The notes: generated by a model from the letters alone, not told the origin. Counted from the first letter of the stretch, positions 7,686 to 15,779 are shown. The stretch is 39,562 bases of DNA from an archaeon (GCA_023265925.1 JAHFSD010000009.1:1-39562); one strand, 5' to 3'. A program made the numbers and translations.

Positions 7686-8196
7686 TCACCACCACCTTAC
7701 AGGCGCAGGGCAATTTCTTTGCTGCTCTCTCCAACGCTTCCCGGCCCACGGCCAGATGCTCTTTCATGACCCGCAACTCAAACAAGGGCTGGCCGACATC
7801 AACCCTCGCCGCCACGCCCACGGGCTTGCCAAAGGACTGGCTCATCCCCTGGCTCATCCGGTCAGCGCCTGCTCCCGTAGCCATCGGATTTTCGCGTAGG
7901 ACATGGAAGGGATAGACTCTCAATTTCATGAAAAAATTGTTGCCTAAGCCTTTTTCCAATACCCGGTTGGAGGTCATCCTGGCCGATTCCAGGCAATTGT
8001 GGCGGAAATTCATGGCACGGGTGGAAGTTAAGAATAAGGTAATGTCAAACTTCTTCCGCGGATCGCCCATCTCAAACCGGCTGATTTTCAGGTGGGGAAA
8101 CCCGCCGCGGACATAGTTCTGGGCGGAGAATTTGCTGATGCGGGTGTAGGGGCGTTCCAGGGACTGGTACGCTGAGTTCTTGCGGAGTTTGACCAT
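7681..8196 (-). CDS. rpl10e: Large-subunit ribosomal protein L10e (uL16)
   Basis: A 171-residue protein of normal length for archaeal L10e/uL16. It contains the highly conserved segments YTRISKFSAQNYVRGG, MNFRHNCLESARM, FFMKLRVYPFHVLRENPM and ATGAGADRMSQGMSQSFGKP. It binds 23S rRNA close to the peptidyl-transferase centre. A TATA box (about 8219-8227) lies 23 bases before the start at 8196, so the mRNA is nearly leaderless. It is followed by the JAMM gene on the same strand and is not in a ribosomal-protein operon here. Confidence 0.97.
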   Translation of the reverse strand: MVKLRKNSAYQSLERPYTRISKFSAQNYVRGGFPHLKISRFEMGDPRKKFDITLFLTSTRAMNFRHNCLESARMTSNRVLEKGLGNNFFMKLRVYPFHVLRENPMATGAGADRMSQGMSQSFGKPVGVAARVDVGQPLFELRVMKEHLAVGREALERAAKKLPCACKVVVR

Positions 8197-8244
8197 GGGA
8201 TACGTGAGAAAAGTGGTGGTTTATAAAGATTACTGGCGGGATTT

Positions 8245-9789
8245 TTAAAATTTTGTCACACTCACCTGCCCTTTCCTTTTCCCTTCCGGCACGGCCTCGA
8301 CTTCCTCCCCCACCTGCTTCTGGACATCTTCAGCAATCGCTTTCCCCAGGATCTGGCTTAACGTGGCCAGGCCTGCTTTTTTTACATCCCCTAAATCCCG
8401 GATGCTATTGCTGTACAACTTCCGGCCCCGGACCCGGCCGATTCCTTTTAATTTTAGTAACGGCAGCAATTCTTCTTTCACGCCATCCTGCACCCGCAGC
8501 CGTACCTTGCGGATTTCCCGCAGCGCTTCCCGATAATGAAGCAGCGTGCTCAACTCTTCCAGGGCGTACAACAGCCAGTCGGCAATCTCCAGCTTGGCGC
8601 GGATTTCTCCCGGACGAATGTCGTACTTTTCCATCAGGAAATCTTCATCTTTCTCGCTGATCCAGTCTTCCAGGAACAAGGCGGTCTTGACCGAATTGAT
8701 GAAATCGTCGTAGTCAGGATCAAAGGGGGACGGCTCGTTCATCAGCAGTTGGCCGTAATGTTTAGTTAATTCTTCCTGAACCAGCTCTTCGTCTTTTTTC
8801 CTGAGCCGCAGCAAGGGACGCATCTCTAACGTACAGCAGATCAGTTGCAGGAGGGAGAAAGGTGTCATCGTCATTTCAGCAGCATTCCGCAGGCCGTCCA
8901 GCAGGTGGCGGGCAGTCAAGGGATCGAGGTATAATTCTGAAACGCGCTGGCCAATCAAGGTGGCTCGGAAAGCAGCGGCTTTCCCTACTGAGGAAGCCGC
9001 CACAGAGGAAGCCGCCACAAAATCGCCTTGCTCCCCGCTGCTGCTCTTCACAAATTCCCACTGTTCCAGGAGGGAGAACATCCGTACCAGAAGAATCTGC
9101 AGTTTTTCCAGGTCACCATATTGATGCGCCCAAAAGGTCTGGCGGAAGAACTCGTTCATGCTCGGTTGATCATGGATGATACTGGTGGAAATTAAAGAAA
9201 GCAGGTAGGTTCGCAGTACCGGTTCGGCTGCTAACTTGGAATAAATCTCTTCCGGCTCGCCGCAAATGTAGCGAGCATGGATTTCTTCTTTCTCGGCTTC
9301 ACTGTTGGCCATGGCGATTGCTTCACCAAATTTCTCAAATTCCGGCCTTCCCGCCCGTCCGGCCATCTGCAGATACTCTAACACAGGAATCCAGTCCATC
9401 CCCCACTGCTCCGAGTAACGTTTCAAGGATTTGATGATCACGCGGAAAGCCGGCAGGGACAGCCCCATCGCTAAAGTGGGCGTAGCGCAAATAATTCTGA
9501 GAGTGCCATTTCGGAATTCCGTTTCAATCAATTCCCGCTGGGCGGCAACCAGGCCAGCGTGGTGGAAGGCGATCCCTTTTCGGACGCAGTGGGACAGCCG
9601 GCGGCATTGCTTGGTGGGCGTGGAAACGGCATGAAGAATCTTCTGCTCCAGTTCGGGATGCTGGAACGAGGTTAATTTGGCAATTTCTTCTGCCGTTTTT
9701 TCAGCACTCGCCCGGCTGGGACAGAAAATGAACGCCTGCTTGTTGAGCTGCAGGGTCTCTAAGGCTAGGTGCTGGGTGGGATCGAGCAT
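8245..9789 (-). CDS. Hel308/Ski2-family helicase lacking the first RecA domain
   Basis: A 514-residue protein that begins just before helicase motif IV (AFIFCPSRASAEKTAEEI) and contains the Hel308-like FHHAGL motif, motif V (ATPTLAMGLSLPA) and motif VI (QMAGRAGRP). A winged-helix and ratchet region follow, then a helix-hairpin-helix near LKGIGRVRGRKLY. Walker A and the DEAH box are absent: the first 200 or so residues of a normal Hel308 (about 700) are missing. The gene has its own TATA box (9812-9819) 23 bases before ATG 9789, and the upstream DNA encodes an unrelated divergent gene. This is therefore a stand-alone half, probably of a split helicase whose other half is elsewhere. Alone it cannot hydrolyse ATP. 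Confidence 0.85.
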   Translation of the reverse strand: MLDPTQHLALETLQLNKQAFIFCPSRASAEKTAEEIAKLTSFQHPELEQKILHAVSTPTKQCRRLSHCVRKGIAFHHAGLVAAQRELIETEFRNGTLRIICATPTLAMGLSLPAFRVIIKSLKRYSEQWGMDWIPVLEYLQMAGRAGRPEFEKFGEAIAMANSEAEKEEIHARYICGEPEEIYSKLAAEPVLRTYLLSLISTSIIHDQPSMNEFFRQTFWAHQYGDLEKLQILLVRMFSLLEQWEFVKSSSGEQGDFVAASSVAASSVGKAAAFRATLIGQRVSELYLDPLTARHLLDGLRNAAEMTMTPFSLLQLICCTLEMRPLLRLRKKDEELVQEELTKHYGQLLMNEPSPFDPDYDDFINSVKTALFLEDWISEKDEDFLMEKYDIRPGEIRAKLEIADWLLYALEELSTLLHYREALREIRKVRLRVQDGVKEELLPLLKLKGIGRVRGRKLYSNSIRDLGDVKKAGLATLSQILGKAIAEDVQKQVGEEVEAVPEGKRKGQVSVTKF

Positions 9790-9811
9790 TTTGAACAAAG
9801 TAGGGTAAAAT

Positions 9812-9819
9812 TTTATAAA
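9812..9819. promoter_or_regulatory. Palindromic TATA box shared by two divergent leaderless genes
   Basis: TTTATAAA reads the same on both strands. The helicase ATG (9789) and the HTH-protein ATG (9842) each lie exactly 23 bases from its edge, the normal archaeal TATA-to-start distance. No other TATA-like sequence is visible in the 52-base intergenic region, so one box appears to serve both directions. Confidence 0.75.
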
Positions 9820-9841
9820 TCTTCATGTCCTAAAAGGGTAA

Positions 9842-10615
9842 ATGCGAAAACTTCCTCTGGAGAAGATCCAGAAAATTAAAAAACTTTACGCACAAAAATT
9901 ATGGGCAGGGAATTATTCAGCCGATGAGGAAGACCAGCTTTCCCTACATGAAATTGCCCGGCGAGTAGGTGTCTCATTTGCCGCCGTATGGGATTACATC
10001 GTTGGGGAACAGACAGGAATGTCCAAGAAACAATATTTGGATTATTTAGCTGCGCGACACGGCTTCTCTTCTTGGAAAGAATTCTTTTCCCAGCGGTTGC
10101 AAGAACGAGGCTTCTCTACTAAAAACAAATATCAGCAACAGTTGGCGCAGGACCGTGGTTTTTCTTCCCGGCATAAATATGAAGAAGATCTTGTGCGACA
10201 ACAAGGCTATGCCTCTCGGTACGCTTACGAACAGCAAAAAGCTAAAGAGAATGGCCATTCGTCTCTCCACGAGTATCATGAAAAACTGGCTACGCGGAAA
10301 GGATACAAATCTTTATACGATCAGGAAAAAGCAAGGCTAAAACGAAGAGGCTTTGAAGATCCTACTGAATATCAGGCAGATTGTGCTCAACAACGGCAAC
10401 AACAGGTTCAATACCAGGAATTAAGCAATCTTATCCGTCAAAAATTACGGGAGTTGGGAGAGAGCCAACAATGGTTAGCTGAACAGCTGGGTATAGCAAA
10501 GTCCTGTGTTTCAAACTATGCGCAGGGCAAGTTAATTCCCCGCCAGGAAAGACTTAAGAAGTTGTATGCTGTGTTGGGAATATCCAGGGGGACCTTAGAG
10601 GATAGGTTAAGATAA
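9842..10615 (+). CDS. Putative DNA-binding protein: HTH, seven 16-residue repeats, XRE-type HTH
   Basis: A 257-residue protein. Residues about 30-55 form a helix-turn-helix (LSLHEIARRVGVSFAAVWDY). Residues about 75-186 are seven consecutive repeats of exactly 16 residues that begin G-aromatic-x-S and carry a Tyr in the middle (GFSTKNKYQQQLAQDR, GFSSRHKYEEDLVRQQ, GYASRYAYEQQKAKEN and so on). Residues about 200-250 form a second, Cro/XRE-like HTH (LGESQQWLAEQLGIAKSCVS). The architecture suggests a sequence-reading DNA-binding protein with a repeat spacer. It shares a single TATA box with the divergent helicase gene. Function unknown; transcription regulator is the simplest idea. Confidence 0.75.
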   Translation: MRKLPLEKIQKIKKLYAQKLWAGNYSADEEDQLSLHEIARRVGVSFAAVWDYIVGEQTGMSKKQYLDYLAARHGFSSWKEFFSQRLQERGFSTKNKYQQQLAQDRGFSSRHKYEEDLVRQQGYASRYAYEQQKAKENGHSSLHEYHEKLATRKGYKSLYDQEKARLKRRGFEDPTEYQADCAQQRQQQVQYQELSNLIRQKLRELGESQQWLAEQLGIAKSCVSNYAQGKLIPRQERLKKLYAVLGISRGTLEDRLR

Positions 10616-10724
10616 TTTTCATTTCAAATCAGCTCCCGCGTGTCCTGCTCTTTCCGGAGAAATTATCGTTCGTTTTATCGTTCTCGTATCGTTTACGATT
10701 TCATTCGCAGTCAAAGAAAACTTC

Positions 10725-13058
10725 TCACCCTTTCACCACATACACCTTGAACTTCGGCACCGGCTCGGGAACAACCGGCGGCACATAAGCTTCTTTCACC
10801 ACCTGCACGACCCATTCTTTCTTCACTGCCGCCCGGCCATCGTCAGCAATGAAACTTATTTTCTTGGTTCCGGGCGAGGTAAAAGTTCGGCGGATAGTAT
10901 CAGTGCCGGTAACCGCTTCTTCGCCTAAGCCCAAGCGCCAGATGTATTTTAAAGCATCACCATCGTCATCCCTGACCGCAGCATGAAACAGGAGCGGCTC
11001 ATTAACCTTGACGGTAATCTCCTCGGCCGGCAGGTAATCCAAAATACGCGGCTGCTGATTGACATTTTTTACGGTAATTTTCACGGGATGCACCACGTCC
11101 ACTAATCCATCGGAAACGACAAACTGCATCCACCGCGTCTCTTTCTCATCGCTGAATTGCCTGTTCAGTGTGGGAAAGCGGTTCAGCCAGCCATTCCACC
11201 AGCCTGCTGTTCCCTCGCTCTGCTGACGGACCGTATCAAATCCCGGCTGCCAGGTGAAGGTGCCGTCAATGTAGGATGAGCCCGGCGTGGCTTTTTCCAG
11301 AAGCAGAGTCAGTTTATCATTAGCATCAGGATCGGACGCTCTGGCTGTGATCGAAAATTCTTCCCCTTCATTGACAACGATATCGTCCCGGACAGTAATG
11401 GTAGGGGGGCGGTTTTTTCGCAGGACACGGATCTGCACCGGCACGGTAGCGCTGGCCATGCCGTCAGAGGCCAGCACGGAGACCGTCTTTACTCCTTCAT
11501 CCTCATAGCCCGTCGTCCATTTCCCGCTTCTTTTTCCCAAAGGAGCAGAATAGAAATAACGGATACTATCGCCATCGGGATCGGTAGCCTTGACCGTAAC
11601 GATGGCAGTTTCGGTTTCCGTTACCGTCACGTCCGGCACGGCGGTAAATTCCGGCGGGCGGTTGGTGTTACGAACCACGACATTGAGAGTCGCCGTACTG
11701 CATAATTGCTTCCCGCAACTTTTCACCGTCACCGGAATCGTTTTCTCCCGCGGCAGGAAGCGCTCCAGACGCAGAGCGTTCAGTACGGTACTCAGGGGAT
11801 TCTTTTCCCGCACGATAGTATCATAGCTTGGCTGGAGCAGCAGGACTTTATCCTTTTGATTATACGCGGAATCCCCGGGAGGAAGATTTTCCATTGTTAC
11901 CATTACCTTATCACCATCAGGATCAAGAGAGTTGATGATAACGGGCAGGGTGCTGCCTTCCGCCACCTCCACCCGTGCCGGCAACTGCAATGATGGTGCC
12001 CGATCCACATCTACGACGGTAATTTTTACTTTTCCTTTCTCAATGAATTCCCCATCGGTAACAGAAAATTCAACATCGTACGTCCCGGCATCCTCAAACC
12101 CAGTTAGCCATTCCCCGCTAGGCTGAAACGGCGCAGCGAAGGTATAGGTTAACGTATCACCATCCTGGTCCGTGGAAGGCAGGTTTAACCTTACGGTTTC
12201 ACCTTCCTGGACTGAACGAAGTGGGGTAAATTTTATTTCCGGCCGGCGATTCACATTCTCGACGATTACTTGCCATTCCCGGGAAAGTTTCTCCCGGCCG
12301 TTGTTGACGAAGACGGCCAAGGTATGCTCGCCGGCAGCGTCAAAATTGAAATGGTATTCCCCTTCATGGTCGGTGTTGATGAGCTCATTGTCCAGTGCCC
12401 ATTCATAGACGATCGTGTCACCTTCTTCGGCACTCGCATCCACAAAGTAGCGTACTGTTTCATCTTCCTTCACGGTAATACTTTCTTTCTCGCTGAAAAC
12501 AGCTGCTATTTTCAAAGGCTTGGCGGTGTTTAACACTTTTATTCCCAGCCGCAATTCTTCAGTAAATTCCCCATCACTGACGGTAAATTCGGTTACGTGG
12601 TCACCGGCATCGTCCAGGCCGGTTTTCCAAATTCCGTTCTTATCAAATGGTGCGGTGAAAGAGAACGTCAGCGGATCATTGTCCGGATCTTCCACCGGTG
12701 CTTTCAGGTCAACAGTATCGTTCTCTTTGACCACGATATTCTTCTCTTTCAGCCGCGGCGGCTGGTTTTTGTTGTCCACAATCAACTTAATTTCTTCCTT
12801 CGTCTCCTGCACGCCGTCCGTGGCCGTAATCGTGATGGCATATTCCCCGGCATCGTCGAGATCCGTCTGCCATTCCCCGCGTTCATTGAGCGGAGGAGAA
12901 TAGCTAAACACCACGCGGTCTTTATCCAAATCTACGGCATCAATCTTAATCTTCACAAACTCAGTTTCCTGCACGCGGAAAATGCGCGAGCCGGCAGCAA
13001 CAACTGAGAGACTGCTAAGAACAACAAGAAAAATTAACAAGAGAGGTATTTGTTTCAT
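10725..13058 (-). CDS. Exported giant surface protein with eight Ig/cadherin-like repeats
   Basis: A 777-residue protein with a signal peptide (residues 1-22, IPLLLIFLVVLSSLSVVAA). The rest consists of about eight Ig-like beta-sandwich repeats of 80-110 residues, joined by an N-[RQ]-P-P linker. The typical core is DPDGDxLTYTF, then GxWxT, DAGxY and a closing SDG. Repeats five and seven carry long inserts. No membrane anchor or sorting signal is seen at the C-terminus, so attachment may depend on partners. A 10-base direct repeat (13067-13076, 13078-13087) lies in the leader, and a TATA-like ATTATAAAG is at about 13104-13113. It lies downstream of a lipoprotein with the same repeat. Likely role: cell-surface adhesion or envelope structure. 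Confidence 0.85.
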   Translation of the reverse strand: MKQIPLLLIFLVVLSSLSVVAAGSRIFRVQETEFVKIKIDAVDLDKDRVVFSYSPPLNERGEWQTDLDDAGEYAITITATDGVQETKEEIKLIVDNKNQPPRLKEKNIVVKENDTVDLKAPVEDPDNDPLTFSFTAPFDKNGIWKTGLDDAGDHVTEFTVSDGEFTEELRLGIKVLNTAKPLKIAAVFSEKESITVKEDETVRYFVDASAEEGDTIVYEWALDNELINTDHEGEYHFNFDAAGEHTLAVFVNNGREKLSREWQVIVENVNRRPEIKFTPLRSVQEGETVRLNLPSTDQDGDTLTYTFAAPFQPSGEWLTGFEDAGTYDVEFSVTDGEFIEKGKVKITVVDVDRAPSLQLPARVEVAEGSTLPVIINSLDPDGDKVMVTMENLPPGDSAYNQKDKVLLLQPSYDTIVREKNPLSTVLNALRLERFLPREKTIPVTVKSCGKQLCSTATLNVVVRNTNRPPEFTAVPDVTVTETETAIVTVKATDPDGDSIRYFYSAPLGKRSGKWTTGYEDEGVKTVSVLASDGMASATVPVQIRVLRKNRPPTITVRDDIVVNEGEEFSITARASDPDANDKLTLLLEKATPGSSYIDGTFTWQPGFDTVRQQSEGTAGWWNGWLNRFPTLNRQFSDEKETRWMQFVVSDGLVDVVHPVKITVKNVNQQPRILDYLPAEEITVKVNEPLLFHAAVRDDDGDALKYIWRLGLGEEAVTGTDTIRRTFTSPGTKKISFIADDGRAAVKKEWVVQVVKEAYVPPVVPEPVPKFKVYVVKG

Positions 13059-13127
13059 GGCTGGTGCCTAGTTGCCTGCCTAGTTGCCTATCTACCCCTC
13101 TGATCTTTATAATTGTCTTTTGCCTCT

Positions 13128-14207
13128 TTACTGCAGCGAGATGTCCACGAACTCAGGCGGCATGTTGACATCGTCCACGGTAATCGTGACTTTTTTGACT
13201 ACCGTATCCTTGCCGTCGCTGACCGTAATGGTCACGACATATTCGCCATGATCGGTAAAGCTCGTTTCCCATTCGCCGTCATCACCCACCGGATCGCTGA
13301 TCGTCACGGTGATCGGGTCTTCATCCAGGTCAGAGACGGACGGTTTCAGCTGCACGGTGTCGCCTTCCTTGACTTTTAGCGTTTCTGGCAGGTTGCTCAC
13401 TTCCGGCAGGACATTGACATCTTCCACCAGCAACCTGAACGTTTTTTCTGATTCCAGTTCCCCGTCACTGCCTAACACCGTAATAACATATTCCCCGGCG
13501 CTGGTATGGTCAGTCTGCCAGCTTCCCTGGCTCAGAGGATCAGAGATTGTTACCGTGACTTTATCCTTATTGGGATCGGATACCTTTGGCGAGAACGTCA
13601 CTTTATCTCCTTCCCGGGCCCGCAGATCACCCAGAGGATCAATGACGGGCGGAACATTGACCCGCTCGACGACGAGCCTGACTTTCTTCTCCGTCGTTAA
13701 TTTGCCGTCGCTGGCCGTGATGGTGACGGTATAGTCCCCGGCATCGCCATAATTAGTTTTCCATTGCCCTTTTTCATCCAACGGCTTGCTGAAAGTATAA
13801 GTGACTTGATCCTTATCAGGATCAGTTACCTTGACATTTAATTTAACCAGCTCATTTTCCTTGACCGTGATGGTTTGCAGGCCTTCTTCCTTCACTTCTT
13901 TTTCCACGTCTAATTCGGGCAGGACGACTTCATCCCCTACTCCCTCTGGTACTTCCTCCATCACTTCCCCCTCAGCGACTTCGGCCGGCGTTTCTTTCTC
14001 CACTTCGGCTGCTTCCTGTTCCGCGTCAGCGTTCACTTTTTCCTGCTCCTGCAACTGCTTTTCAATCTGGGTAATTTCATCCACCAGGCTGTCTGGTGCC
14101 GCTGCCGCCTCTTTCTGGGGCACGCCGTAGGCTTTATAGTCCAGGCAGCCGACCAGAAAAACTGTTAAAATGAGTACACTAACTATTATTATGCTCTTTT
14201 TTTTCAT
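13128..14207 (-). CDS. Lipoprotein with three Ig/cadherin-like repeats
   Basis: A 359-residue protein starting with a lipoprotein signal (hydrophobic segment then lipobox LVGC, Cys at residue 21). An acidic, Glu-rich stalk follows (about 35-105), then three Ig-like repeats of the same kind as in the downstream 777-residue protein (DPDKDQVTYTF, GxWxT, DAGDYTVTITASDG). The last 13 residues (VNMPPEFVDISLQ) are the opening linker of a fourth repeat that is cut off by the stop. A TATA box (about 14257-14268) and a purine-rich ribosome-binding site (GGGGGTG) precede the start, so this gene is not leaderless. It is anchored on the outer face of the membrane and may pair with its neighbour. Confidence 0.85.
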   Translation of the reverse strand: MKKKSIIIVSVLILTVFLVGCLDYKAYGVPQKEAAAAPDSLVDEITQIEKQLQEQEKVNADAEQEAAEVEKETPAEVAEGEVMEEVPEGVGDEVVLPELDVEKEVKEEGLQTITVKENELVKLNVKVTDPDKDQVTYTFSKPLDEKGQWKTNYGDAGDYTVTITASDGKLTTEKKVRLVVERVNVPPVIDPLGDLRAREGDKVTFSPKVSDPNKDKVTVTISDPLSQGSWQTDHTSAGEYVITVLGSDGELESEKTFRLLVEDVNVLPEVSNLPETLKVKEGDTVQLKPSVSDLDEDPITVTISDPVGDDGEWETSFTDHGEYVVTITVSDGKDTVVKKVTITVDDVNMPPEFVDISLQ

Positions 14208-14377
14208 TGCTCAACACCCCCTATTATCATAATTGAGTATTCCCAAATAATAACCCTTATTTAAAGATTTGTGCACTTTAGAATAGAGACAGGAATAGAG
14301 AGGATGGAAGGATTAGGTTAGAGTTGAGAAACAGGGCCAGTTCGTAAACAAAACTACTTGGCGTTTTGAACGGGCTG

Positions 14378-14420
14378 GAATAAAAAATGGCCCCACCGTG
14401 AAGTTCAACCAACTTAATCA
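14378..14420 (-). repeat. Detached copy of the tRNA-Ile 3' end
   Basis: Bases 14378-14401 are identical over 24 bases to 14914-14937, the end of tRNA-Ile. They include one strand of the T-stem (CACGG), the 3' acceptor strand, the discriminator A and the T-rich terminator. Similarity continues weakly into the T-loop intron. No 5' tRNA part is found here. The 290-base gap it lies in (14208-14495) otherwise holds two promoters and an imperfect hairpin at about 14331-14377. Confidence 0.8.
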
Positions 14421-14495
14421 CTTTTTGCATCTTTGCCGGCGAAAAATATATAAATATCGCTTATTTCATTCCTACTATAATAAAGAGGGATTCAT

Positions 14496-14660
14496 ATGGC
14501 CAAACCATTTGACTGGAGCGAATTTTTGCGAATAGCTGGAGCGGTTTTTCTGTTGGGCATGGGAGTAACGGCCGTTTCTATATCTGGAGGAAGGCTTTTT
14601 CACTTAATCTTTGGTTTTGCCCTTGCTGCCGTGGGGGTTGCTTTGTTAGTCAATAGGTAA
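14496..14660 (+). CDS. Small two-helix membrane protein
   Basis: A 54-residue protein starting MAKPFDWSEFLRIAG, with two predicted membrane helices (GAVFLLGMGVTAVSIS and LIFGFALAAVGVALLV). A TATA box (about 14448-14457) and a GAGGGA ribosome-binding site precede the ATG. One base separates its stop from the next gene, so the pair is an operon. The pair is exactly what lies between the two copies of the tRNA-Ile 3' end. Function unknown; small membrane pairs of this kind can be toxins or immunity proteins, but nothing here proves that. Confidence 0.65.
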   Translation: MAKPFDWSEFLRIAGAVFLLGMGVTAVSISGGRLFHLIFGFALAAVGVALLVNR

Positions 14661-14661
14661 A

Positions 14662-14919
14662 ATGGATAAACTGCAACTTCAGAAGAACCGCTTAGATTTG
14701 GAATATCATGGTGAATCACAAAAAGCAAATGCTTTCCTGATTTTATTAACGACCGGGATCTTAGGGTTCCTGGGGACCTTTCTATGGTTGACAGAACGAC
14801 AGCTTTTTTTGGCCGGCATGATGGTAACTTTCATTGTGATCATGGTGGGAATTTTGCGGTACACTAAGAGTTCACGAAGAATGAAAGAGATTCTGGAAGA
14901 AATCGGAAACATTGAATAA
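14662..14919 (+). CDS. Small two-helix membrane protein with charged tails
   Basis: An 85-residue protein. A basic, amphipathic N-terminus (MDKLQLQKNRLDLEYHGES) is followed by two membrane helices (about 25-46 and 50-66) and a charged C-terminal helix (SSRRMKEILEEI). It is translated with the preceding gene. Its stop codon lies inside the 24-base repeat that ends tRNA-Ile, so the gene and the tRNA converge with 4 bases between them. Confidence 0.65.
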   Translation: MDKLQLQKNRLDLEYHGESQKANAFLILLTTGILGFLGTFLWLTERQLFLAGMMVTFIVIMVGILRYTKSSRRMKEILEEIGNIE

Positions 14920-14923
14920 AAAA

Positions 14924-15067
14924 TGGCCCCACCGTGACTTTCACCAAGCGTTAACTTGCTTTGAACACGGGGCCTCACGATCTCTCTGCCATAAGCATAT
15001 CAGTCGTGCGCTCCATTACCCCAGCGAGTCGGCTTTGCCGACAAGTACCAGGCTGAGCTATGGGGCC
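14924..15067 (-). tRNA. tRNA-Ile(GAU) with three introns
   Basis: The 144-base gene folds as a tRNA only if three inserts are removed. Acceptor GGCCCCA/TGGGGCC, D-stem GCTC/GAGC, anticodon stem CACGA/TCGTG and T-stem CCGTG/CACGG all pair fully. A D-loop insert (about 15045-15014, 32 bases) contains a six-pair hairpin. An anticodon-loop insert after position 37 (14997-14982, 16 bases) leaves loop CTGATAA, anticodon GAU. A T-loop insert (about 14960-14939, 22 bases) contains CAAG/CTTG arms. The variable loop has five bases, and CCA is not encoded. A TATA-like box lies at about 15088-15098, 21 bases upstream. Exact splice sites are inferred. A T-run follows the 3' end. Confidence 0.85.
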
Positions 15068-15152
15068 AATGCCTGAGCGAGAGGCGGTATATTTTTAAAT
15101 GTTGCTCCTCTGATTGGAAAGAATCAGGTGTAAAGCTCACCAAAGGATTGTC

Positions 15153-15770
15153 ATGGCTGAATCGTTCTACTATAAACACGAACGCTGGTTCCTCTTCGCT
15201 TTCATCTGGCTGGTGCAAGCACTAGGATATTTCTGGCTGAATTTGGTGGCGAACAGCAGGAATTCGTACACCCTTCCACTGGCCTTTGACCAGCAGATTC
15301 CCTTTTTATCCATTTTTCTCATTCCTTACCTGGCCATGTATGTGGTTGAGTCCTTGCCCTACTTTGTTATCAGGGAAGTGGCCTATCTGCGAAGGATAAC
15401 ACTGGCCTACCTTGCGGTCATGCTCGTTACTTTTGCCATCTTTGCCTTCTTTCCAGTTAGAATGCTTCGCCCGGAAATTGTCCCTGCTTCCTTTCTTGAT
15501 TCTGCCGTCCTGCTTCTCTATCGCCTTGATTTCCCGTACAACACTTTTCCCAGCCTGCATGCTTCCCTCACCTTCCTGGCTGGACTGGTGATCTACAGGA
15601 TTCATCAAACGGAAGGAACTATTGTCCTGCTGCTGGCCGGACTGATTTCCCTTTCCACCCTGTTCATCAAGCAGCATTATGTGCTGGATGTGCTGGGAGG
15701 GATAGCACTGGCACTTTTAATCCACAAAATTGTTTTGAGAACCGCAGCGCCAGGGTCGAGGCCGATATAA
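15153..15770 (+). CDS. PAP2-family membrane phosphatase (phosphatidic-acid/inositol-phosphoceramide type)
   Basis: A 205-residue integral membrane protein with about six helices. It has the PAP2 catalytic motifs PSLHAS (about 132-137) and, 35 residues on, a KQHYVLDVLGG motif whose His and Asp complete the active site. The spacing and short length fit the PAP2_3 branch (inositol phosphotransferase-like). Such enzymes act on phosphorylated lipids at the outer membrane face. The ATG at 15153 is preferred to a TTG at 15114 by fit to the hydrophobic start. The AT-rich box at about 15088-15098 appears shared with the divergent tRNA-Ile. Confidence 0.85.
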   Translation: MAESFYYKHERWFLFAFIWLVQALGYFWLNLVANSRNSYTLPLAFDQQIPFLSIFLIPYLAMYVVESLPYFVIREVAYLRRITLAYLAVMLVTFAIFAFFPVRMLRPEIVPASFLDSAVLLLYRLDFPYNTFPSLHASLTFLAGLVIYRIHQTEGTIVLLLAGLISLSTLFIKQHYVLDVLGGIALALLIHKIVLRTAAPGSRPI

Positions 15771-15779
15771 AGAACATCT

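Noticed and set aside
10616-10724. Clustered ATCGTT-like hexamers between convergent genes, considered as a repeat array or protein-binding site
   Set aside because: Only three or four imperfect copies with irregular spacing; could be chance in a short AT-rich gap.
14378-14425. tRNA-Ile 3' copy considered as a trans-spliced tRNA half
   Set aside because: No matching 5' half is visible in the window and no clear bulge-helix-bulge leader; the neighbouring gene layout fits duplication better. Kept only as an alternative.
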